Assembly (NCBI GenBank): GCA_018432565.1
Contig: JAHDSS010000045.1
Location: forward strand, 1-7,472
DNA length: 7,472 nt
From: Kiritimatiellia bacterium
GTDB lineage: Bacteria; Verrucomicrobiota; Kiritimatiellia; CAIQIC01; Lenti-01
Direction of reading: 5' to 3'
The first letter of the stretch is position 1. The number at the start of each line of letters is the position of its first letter. This document shows, in pieces, positions 1 to 4,262 of the stretch. Position numbers and translations under genes: made by a program. Under the pieces are notes generated by a model that saw only the letters and a program-made list of their open reading frames with translations, was not told where the DNA came from and made no database searches.

Positions 1-286
1 CTCCCCCATTCGTGCCATTCACATAATTCGTAGTTGCGGCTGTTGGCTGTTCGCCCCGCCCTCCCCCATCCGTGCCTTTCGCGCATTTCGCAGTTGAACC
101 GGCTGTTGGCCGTTCGATTCCATCTCCCCCATTCGTGCTATTCGCTTGATTCTTAGTGGCGGCTGTTGGCTGTTCGCCCCCGCCTTCCCCCATTCGTACC
201 TTTCGCGCATTTCGCAGTTGAACCGGCTGTTGGCTGTTTGCCCCGCCCCTCCCCCATTCGTGCCATTCGCTTGATTCGTAGTTGTA
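1..286. repeat. Tandem array of five ~60-bp units, alternating types A-B-A-B-A
   Basis: Five head-to-tail units start at 1, 61, 124, 185 and 249 (60, 63, 61, 64 and about 38 bp). Nearly all open with CTCCCCCATTCGTGCC or a close variant, and the first four end in GGCTGTTGGC(T/C)GTT plus a C-rich tail. Units 1, 3 and 5 (type A) continue ATTCGCTTGATTCGTAGT; units 2 and 4 (type B) continue TTTCGCGCATTTCGCAGTTG and then AACC. The higher-order period is therefore about 123 bp. Within each unit the core has a 9-nt period (three blocks of WTTCGnnnn). The last unit is cut short at about 286. The array runs off the left edge, so its full length is unknown. Reading frames across it are low-complexity and unconvincing as protein. 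No gene is seen in 1-414. Function is unknown. Confidence 0.9.
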
Positions 287-350
287 AAAATCCGCCCGGC
301 CACCAAGCATCAACCCCCAACAACACGTGTCCCCCTGGTTTCCTGCATTC

Positions 351-380
351 TTGACTTGCCGTTGCGTCCGGCCCTACCCT
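351..380 (+). promoter_or_regulatory. Sigma-70-type promoter of the toroid/methyltransferase unit
   Basis: The -35 box is TTGACT (351-356) and the -10 box is TACCCT (375-380), with an 18-nt spacer. A start site near 387 would leave a leader of about 28 nt before the ATG at 415. The call is strengthened by a close copy of the arrangement at 2197-2226 upstream of another gene: same TTCTTGACTTG block, same spacer, same GGCC(C)TACCCTGA, and then ACCCGAG shortly before the start codon. Confidence 0.65.
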
Positions 381-414
381 GATTGCGGATACGACCCGAG
401 AAAGACCTCTTCGC

Positions 415-1389
415 ATGACCCTGACGGATACTTTATGCGCCCATGCCGACCCGGTGGTCGCTTACCGGGCGCGGCGGCGCCTGGCCGGCGAATCGGAGCG
501 GTCGCCGGCGATGCGCAGGCTGCGCCGGAACATCGGGGCGTCGGCCATGGCGCGGGATCTCCTGCGCGGACTGAATCTGGAGCGCTGGAGTCCCTATCGC
601 AAGTGGCAGGGGCCGCACTGGACGCTGTACTCACTGGCGGAGATCGGATATCCGCCCGGAGACCGCCGGCTGTTCCCCCTGCGCCAGCGGGTCCTGGAGT
701 GGATGTTCTCGCCGGCTTTCCTGAAGCCCCCCTCCACGGCGATCTATCCCGACCAGCCCGAGAGACCGCGCCGCTGCGCTTCCATGGAGGGCAATGCGAT
801 CTGGTCGCAGCTGGAGCTGGGCATCGTCGACGAGTCGCGCGTGCCGCTTCTGGCGGATCGCCTGCTGGCGATGCAGTGGCCTGATGGCGGCTGGAACTGC
901 GACAAGCGGCGCGGCGCGCGCACTTCCTCCGTGCAGGAGACGCTGATTCCGCTTCGGGGGCTTGCCGCATGGCATCGCGCCACGGGAGATAAACGGTCCG
1001 GGGCGGGTGCCCGGCGGGCGGCGGAGTTTCTGCTCCAGCGGCGCCTGCTCTGGCGCAAGGGCAATGATGCGCTCATCGTGCCGGAATGGGGCGGGCCGGT
1101 GAACCAAATCCACTACCCCATCCGGTTCTACGACGTCCTGAGCGCGCTTCTGGTCATGGCGGAGATGGGCCGGGTTCGCGATCCGCGCTGCCGGAAAGCC
1201 CTCGACCTGCTGGAAGGCAAACGCCTGGCCGACGGGATGTTTCCCGTCGAGTGGACCAACGTCAAACGGGCGCCCCGGATTGTGTCCCGGGGAACCTACG
1301 CGGACTGGGGTCCGCTGCAGAAGAAAAAGGGAAACCTCCTCGTAACGATTGATGCGCTGTATGTGCTTCGGGAAGCCGGACGGTCATGA
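415..1389 (+). CDS. Alpha/alpha-toroid (prenyltransferase/squalene-oxidase repeat-like) protein, function unknown
   Basis: This 324-residue protein has no signal peptide or membrane segment and is presumably cytoplasmic. The centre carries a QW-type motif, QWPDGGWNC (154-162), as in the repeats of squalene/hopene cyclases and related alpha/alpha toroids. A second glycine/tryptophan turn, LADGMFPVEW (271-280), and helical stretches ending in DALYVLREAG support the same fold. The acidic DxDD cyclase motif is not visible, and the length is about half that of a hopene cyclase, so terpene cyclisation should not be assumed. From memory, similar proteins of this size occur in many uncultured bacteria and are sometimes mislabelled NifH; nothing here resembles nitrogenase. 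The ATG at 415 has only a weak purine-rich stretch upstream (GAGAAAG, 398-404), but it sits correctly behind the promoter at 351. A methyltransferase follows 34 bp downstream, probably on the same transcript. Confidence 0.8.
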   Translation: MTLTDTLCAHADPVVAYRARRRLAGESERSPAMRRLRRNIGASAMARDLLRGLNLERWSPYRKWQGPHWTLYSLAEIGYPPGDRRLFPLRQRVLEWMFSPAFLKPPSTAIYPDQPERPRRCASMEGNAIWSQLELGIVDESRVPLLADRLLAMQWPDGGWNCDKRRGARTSSVQETLIPLRGLAAWHRATGDKRSGAGARRAAEFLLQRRLLWRKGNDALIVPEWGGPVNQIHYPIRFYDVLSALLVMAEMGRVRDPRCRKALDLLEGKRLADGMFPVEWTNVKRAPRIVSRGTYADWGPLQKKKGNLLVTIDALYVLREAGRS

Positions 1390-1423
1390 CCGGCACCCTT
1401 CACCCCTGACAGGAACAATACCC

Positions 1424-2170
1424 ATGGACATTCCCCGCATCTTCACCATCACGGAAAGCGCCCACCGCATCCACAACCCGATCACGCCCGAAAAGCTCGC
1501 CGTTCTCGGCGCGGCGCTGCGCCTGGCGCCGGGTGCCCGGGTGCTCGATCTCGGCAGCGGGTCGGGCGAAATGCTGTGCACCTGGGCGCGCGATCACGGC
1601 ATCACCGGCACCGGCGTGGACATGAGCCCGCTGTTCACCGAACAGGCGAAACGACGCGCCGAAGAACTCGGCGTCGCCGGCCAGGTGGAGTTCATCCATG
1701 GCGATGCCGCGGGCTACGTTTCCGCCGAGAAGGCGAACGTGGCCGCCTGCGTCGGGGCCACCTGGATCGGCGGAGGCGTCGCCGGCACGATCGAACTGCT
1801 CAAGCAGAGCCTGCGCCCCGGAGGAATCCTCCTGATCGGCGAACCCTTCTGGCGGCAGCTGCCGCCGACGGAAGAGATCGCCGCGGGATGCCAGGCCCGG
1901 GCCATTTCCGATTTCGTCCCGCTGCCGGAACTGATCGCGTCGTTCGGGCGTCTGGGCTGCGACGTCGTGGAAATGGTGCTGGCCGATCCGGACGGCTGGG
2001 ACCGGTACGAGGCGGCCAAATGGCTGACCATGCGCCGATGGCTGGAGGACAATCCCGGGGACGAGTTCGCGAGCCAGGTCCGGGAACAGCTGGACACCGA
2101 ACCCGTGCGCTACGCCACCTATATGCGTGACTACCTGGGCTGGGGCGTGTTCGCGCTGATGCCGCGGTGA
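1424..2170 (+). CDS. yjhP: Class I SAM-dependent methyltransferase, YjhP-like
   Basis: The 248-residue protein has a complete Rossmann-type methyltransferase core. Motif I is VLDLGSGSGE (40-49), the acidic residue ending strand beta-2 is in GTGVDMS (62-68), HGDAAGY (92-98) is the post-II region, and LRPGGILLIGEP (130-141) is the motif III/post-III strand. The N-terminus (IPRIFTITESAHRIHNPIT) and the C-terminus (YLGWGVFALM) match, as I remember it, the E. coli YjhP family almost residue for residue and at the same length. The substrate of that family is not established. I chose the ATG at 1424 because AGGA at 1411-1414 is well placed and the family's N-terminus starts there; the frame is open upstream to an ATG at 1349 but would overlap the preceding gene. 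Probably co-transcribed with the toroid gene. Such strong conservation across distant phyla would fit horizontal transfer. Confidence 0.9.
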   Translation: MDIPRIFTITESAHRIHNPITPEKLAVLGAALRLAPGARVLDLGSGSGEMLCTWARDHGITGTGVDMSPLFTEQAKRRAEELGVAGQVEFIHGDAAGYVSAEKANVAACVGATWIGGGVAGTIELLKQSLRPGGILLIGEPFWRQLPPTEEIAAGCQARAISDFVPLPELIASFGRLGCDVVEMVLADPDGWDRYEAAKWLTMRRWLEDNPGDEFASQVREQLDTEPVRYATYMRDYLGWGVFALMPR

Positions 2171-2196
2171 GGCGCGGCGCGGGAGGGGCCTCTTTC

Positions 2197-2226
2197 TTGA
2201 CTTGTCGCGGCTCACGGGCCTACCCT
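2197..2226 (+). promoter_or_regulatory. Sigma-70-type promoter of the SHD1-hydrolase gene
   Basis: TTGACT (2197-2202), an 18-nt spacer and TACCCT (2221-2226). The expected start site near 2233 gives a leader of about 24 nt that includes the GAGGA ribosome site at 2244-2248. Similarity to the promoter at 351-380 extends from TTCTTGACTTG through the -10 box to ACCCGAG, so the two are either duplicated or kept under the same constraint. The reading frame is open through this stretch from 2167, which invites a false upstream start for the gene. Confidence 0.65.
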
Positions 2227-2256
2227 GACAGCCGGCAGAACCCGAGGAGAACGGCC

Positions 2257-3213
2257 ATGAACCTCAAGTTGCGATGGATGCTGCTGGTGTTGGGGGTGGT
2301 CCTGGCGGCCGATGCCCGGACCTGGACCAGCGTATCGGGCAAACAGATCGAAGCGGAATTCGTCTCCGAGACCTTTGGCCAGGTCACCCTGAAGACACCC
2401 CAGGGCGAAAAAATCGGCATTCCTCTCGCCAAGCTCTCCCCCGAGGACCGCCATTTCATCCAGGGGCGGAAAATTCCGGCCTCGCGGACCCGCAGCACGG
2501 CCGCGGCGCTGGAAGAGAGCCGTGCCGCTGCGCTGGCCCCGCGCCACGGCACCCCGGAGGTGGCGGCCAAAATGACCCCCGGAGCCACCTTTATCCAGAC
2601 CGCCGCCGGCCCCAATGCCATCACCTACCACGTGCGCGTGCCGCCGGGATACGATCCCGCCCGCCCGCCCCCGCTGGTCATCGCCTTCAGTTCCACCGGC
2701 AACGGGCATTCCATCCTGCGTTCCATCTCGGCCAGCACGGACAAGGCGGGCTGGATCGCCATCGGCTGCGACAAGCTCCGCAACAACATGGGGGACGACA
2801 AGCTGACGGATGCCATGGAGGACGAGGTGCTGGAGGACATCTACCGCAGCATTCCCCACGATCCGCGCCGGGTCTATCTGGCTGGACACTCGGGCGGGGC
2901 CATGCGGGCCTACGGCATCACCGCCCGCCGGGAAGACCCTTTCGCCGGCATCCTGGCCTACGGCGGCTGGCTCGGAGGCCCGGAACATCAGAAAAAACGC
3001 TACTGCCGGTTCATGGCGGTGGCCATGATCAACGGCAACAAGGATGATGCCGCCAACGGCTGGGCCGTGAGCGACAAGCAGGCCCTGCTGCTTCGAAAGT
3101 GCCGCGTCGAGATCTTCACGTTCCCCGGCGGCCACCCCATGCCCAGCGACCCCGAAGTCAGCGACCGCGCCATCGCCTGGCTTCAGCAGGAGTGGGAAGC
3201 CAAGGCCCGCTAG
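2257..3213 (+). CDS. Secreted SHD1-domain alpha/beta hydrolase (esterase/PHB-depolymerase-like)
   Basis: A 318-residue exported protein. Residues 1-20 form a signal peptide (charged MNLKLR, hydrophobic core, ADA before the mature RTW). Residues 21-70 match the SHD1 (Sla1 homology 1) domain: RTWTSVSGKQIEAEF, then VTLKTPQGEKIGIPLAKLS and a closing ED..FI. SHD1 is common in secreted proteins of the PVC group. A linker rich in Ala and Arg leads to an alpha/beta hydrolase from about 120 (YHVRVPPGYDP). The nucleophile elbow GHSGG (210-214) gives Ser212; the likely acid is Asp263 or Asp264 (NGNKDD) and the likely base is His293 (GGHPMP). The fold resembles poly(3-hydroxybutyrate) depolymerase or feruloyl-esterase-like enzymes, but the substrate cannot be read from sequence. 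The start at 2257 is set by GAGGA at 2244-2248 and by the signal peptide. It has its own promoter and ends in TAG. Confidence 0.88.
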   Translation: MNLKLRWMLLVLGVVLAADARTWTSVSGKQIEAEFVSETFGQVTLKTPQGEKIGIPLAKLSPEDRHFIQGRKIPASRTRSTAAALEESRAAALAPRHGTPEVAAKMTPGATFIQTAAGPNAITYHVRVPPGYDPARPPPLVIAFSSTGNGHSILRSISASTDKAGWIAIGCDKLRNNMGDDKLTDAMEDEVLEDIYRSIPHDPRRVYLAGHSGGAMRAYGITARREDPFAGILAYGGWLGGPEHQKKRYCRFMAVAMINGNKDDAANGWAVSDKQALLLRKCRVEIFTFPGGHPMPSDPEVSDRAIAWLQQEWEAKAR

Positions 3214-3218
3214 CTCCG

Positions 3219-3265
3219 CCCCCTTCGCGTGATTCGCCGGATTCGCTCGGTTCACCGTTCACTGG
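3219..3265. repeat. Solo 9-nt-period TTCG repeat, related to the left-edge array
   Basis: After CCCCC (3219-3223) come TTCGCGTGA, TTCGCCGGA and TTCGCTCGG in exact 9-nt register (3224-3250), then two degenerate TTCAC blocks. The format, a C5 tract followed by three TTCGnnnn(A/G) blocks, is that of the units at 1-286, but without the GGCTGTTGGC tail. It begins 6 bp after the stop codon of the hydrolase gene. Confidence 0.7.
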
Positions 3266-3390
3266 ATCCGATCCAAAGCGCTGCCCCTCCACAGGCGGAC
3301 AGGCTGCGCTCTGCTTGTCACCGCACTCGATAACCGATCTCGCCCCCCTGCAGCTGCGCTAGGGGAGCCGGCGGCTGTCCTTTGCTGTCT

Positions 3391-3418
3391 TTGCCGCGCC
3401 CGGCAGGCGCAGCGGCAA
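3391..3418. other. Stem-loop of unknown role
   Basis: A perfect 7-bp inverted repeat, TTGCCGC (3391-3397) and GCGGCAA (3412-3418), closes a 14-nt loop in which GCC and GGC could pair further. No U-tract follows on the + strand and none precedes it that would serve the - strand, so it is not a standard intrinsic terminator. Confidence 0.35.
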
Positions 3419-3469
3419 CCGAACCGTTCAGCGGCCGGCCTGGGACTGAAAAACGGGGCAAAAAAACAA

Positions 3470-3497
3470 TTGCCAAATCCCCGGCCGCGGCTATCCT
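3470..3497 (+). promoter_or_regulatory. Promoter of the PEP-CTERM gene with A-tract UP-like element
   Basis: TTGCCA (3470-3475), a 16-nt spacer and TATCCT (3492-3497). Two A-tracts (A5 at 3449-3453 and A7 at 3460-3466) lie just upstream, in the position of an UP element, and stand out in this GC-rich DNA. The -10 resembles the TACCCT of the two other promoters in the window. The predicted leader is about 54 nt. Confidence 0.5.
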
Positions 3498-3543
3498 TTA
3501 TAGGTGTCAGTCAGTCCCATGTGTGCAATCGGGTTCTCTCTTC

Positions 3544-3560
3544 GAAGGAGATTCGGCATG
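3544..3560 (+). promoter_or_regulatory. Ribosome binding site and ATG of the PEP-CTERM gene, followed by an in-frame TAG
   Basis: GAAGGAG (3544-3550) is a near-perfect Shine-Dalgarno sequence 7 nt before ATG (3558-3560). Reading on gives Met-Lys-Leu and then TAG (3567-3569), in the same frame as the PEP-CTERM reading frame that continues at 3570. This site, not the GTG at 3570, looks like the evolved start. Confidence 0.75.
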
Positions 3561-3569
3561 AAACTATAG

Positions 3570-4262
3570 GTGGCGGGTTTGGCGGTTATGATCGCGGTCT
3601 CGGCATGGGCGGATGTCTTCAACGATTCAACCGGGGATATTGACGCGGGTCTTTCCAACGGCGCGGGAACGCTGGACATTCTGTCGGTGGAAGTCACGCA
3701 TGACGCGACGGACGTGATGTTTTCGCTGACGGTCGGCGGCGACGTTTCGACCACGGACTGGGGCAAGTTCATGATCGGCATTGCCACCGGCGGCACGGGC
3801 AGCACGACGGACAACGGCTGGGGCCGGCCCATCACCCTGGACTCGCCCATCGGGGGCATGGACTTCTGGATCGGCTCCTGGGTGGACGGCGGCGGCGGCG
3901 CCCAGCTGTGGTCGTACAACGGCGCGACATGGGACCTGGACACGATGGGCAGCTACTCGTTTGCCGGCGGCGTGCAAAGCACCCTGGACTACTCCGTGCC
4001 CTTGGCAACCCTGGGTCTGGGGGAAGGCGACACCTTTTATTTCGACGTGTATGCGTCGGGCGGCGGCGGCACCGATTCCGCCATCGATGCGCTGTCCAAT
4101 CCCAACATCAGCGTCACCGCGTGGGATCAGGCCTATGTGTCGTCGGTCAGCGGCGGTGGCTTGAGTTCCTACGGTGTTGCCGCGATCCCGGAACCCGGCA
4201 CACTGTCGCTGTTTGGTTTCGGCGTGCTGTCGGTGCTGGGCCTGCGCCGCCGCCGGCGGTAA
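3570..4262 (+). CDS. PEP-CTERM sorting-domain protein, gene start interrupted by an amber codon
   Basis: The uninterrupted frame gives 230 residues from GTG 3570; the natural start appears to be ATG 3558, which would add Met-Lys-Leu-stop. Residues 1-14 (AGLAVMIAVSAWA) are the hydrophobic part of a signal peptide whose basic n-region lies in the codons before the TAG. The body is glycine-, threonine- and aspartate-rich and predicted to be beta-rich (VFNDSTGDID, ILSVEVTHDATDVMFSLTV, a WIGSW segment). It recalls secreted DOMON/CBM9-like beta-sandwiches, though I cannot assign a family. The C-terminus (206-230) is a textbook PEP-CTERM signal: IPEPGT, a hydrophobic helix, then RRRRR. Such proteins are handled by an exosortase, which must be encoded elsewhere. 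Unless the TAG is suppressed, is a sequencing error, or is bypassed by reinitiation at GTG 3570 (19 nt from the ribosome site), the gene is a fresh pseudogene. An intrinsic terminator follows the stop. Confidence 0.8.
   Translation: MAGLAVMIAVSAWADVFNDSTGDIDAGLSNGAGTLDILSVEVTHDATDVMFSLTVGGDVSTTDWGKFMIGIATGGTGSTTDNGWGRPITLDSPIGGMDFWIGSWVDGGGGAQLWSYNGATWDLDTMGSYSFAGGVQSTLDYSVPLATLGLGEGDTFYFDVYASGGGGTDSAIDALSNPNISVTAWDQAYVSSVSGGGLSSYGVAAIPEPGTLSLFGFGVLSVLGLRRRRR

Larger units (their letters stand above)
3214..3557. other. Gene-free intergenic region: solo repeat, hairpin and promoter
   Basis: No convincing gene was found on either strand in these 344 bp. From left to right it holds a solo 9-nt-period repeat (3219-3265), a GC-rich stretch with no recognisable signal (about 3266-3390), a stem-loop (3391-3418), two A-tracts (3449-3453 and 3460-3466), a promoter (3470-3497), and the untranslated leader and ribosome site of the PEP-CTERM gene. 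No strong U-tract terminator for the upstream hydrolase gene is visible. Confidence 0.7.

Noticed and set aside
1..286. CRISPR array
   Set aside because: The units are contiguous, diverged relatives with no unique spacers between identical repeats, and no cas gene is nearby.
19..416. Minus-strand and plus-strand open frames through the tandem array
   Set aside because: The products simply translate the repeat (for example RIKR.ARMGE strings) and have no ribosome sites; repeat DNA explains them.
415..1389. Squalene-hopene cyclase or nitrogenase (NifH) identity for the first gene
   Set aside because: The protein is too short for a cyclase and lacks a visible DxDD motif; there is no P-loop or cysteine pattern of NifH.
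2169..2198. Terminator after the methyltransferase gene (GAGGC...GCCTC then TTTCTT)
   Set aside because: The stem is only 5 bp with a 14-nt loop, begins in the stop codon, and its T-rich tail is part of the next promoter's -35 region.
2212..3255. A 347-codon minus-strand open frame over the hydrolase gene
   Set aside because: It is a composition shadow of the SHD1-hydrolase, which has a signal peptide, catalytic motifs and a promoter; the antisense product is low-complexity.
3345..3365. Hairpin CCCCT...AGGGG in the 3214-3557 gap
   Set aside because: Five base pairs with an 11-nt loop is expected by chance in DNA of this composition, and no T-tract follows.
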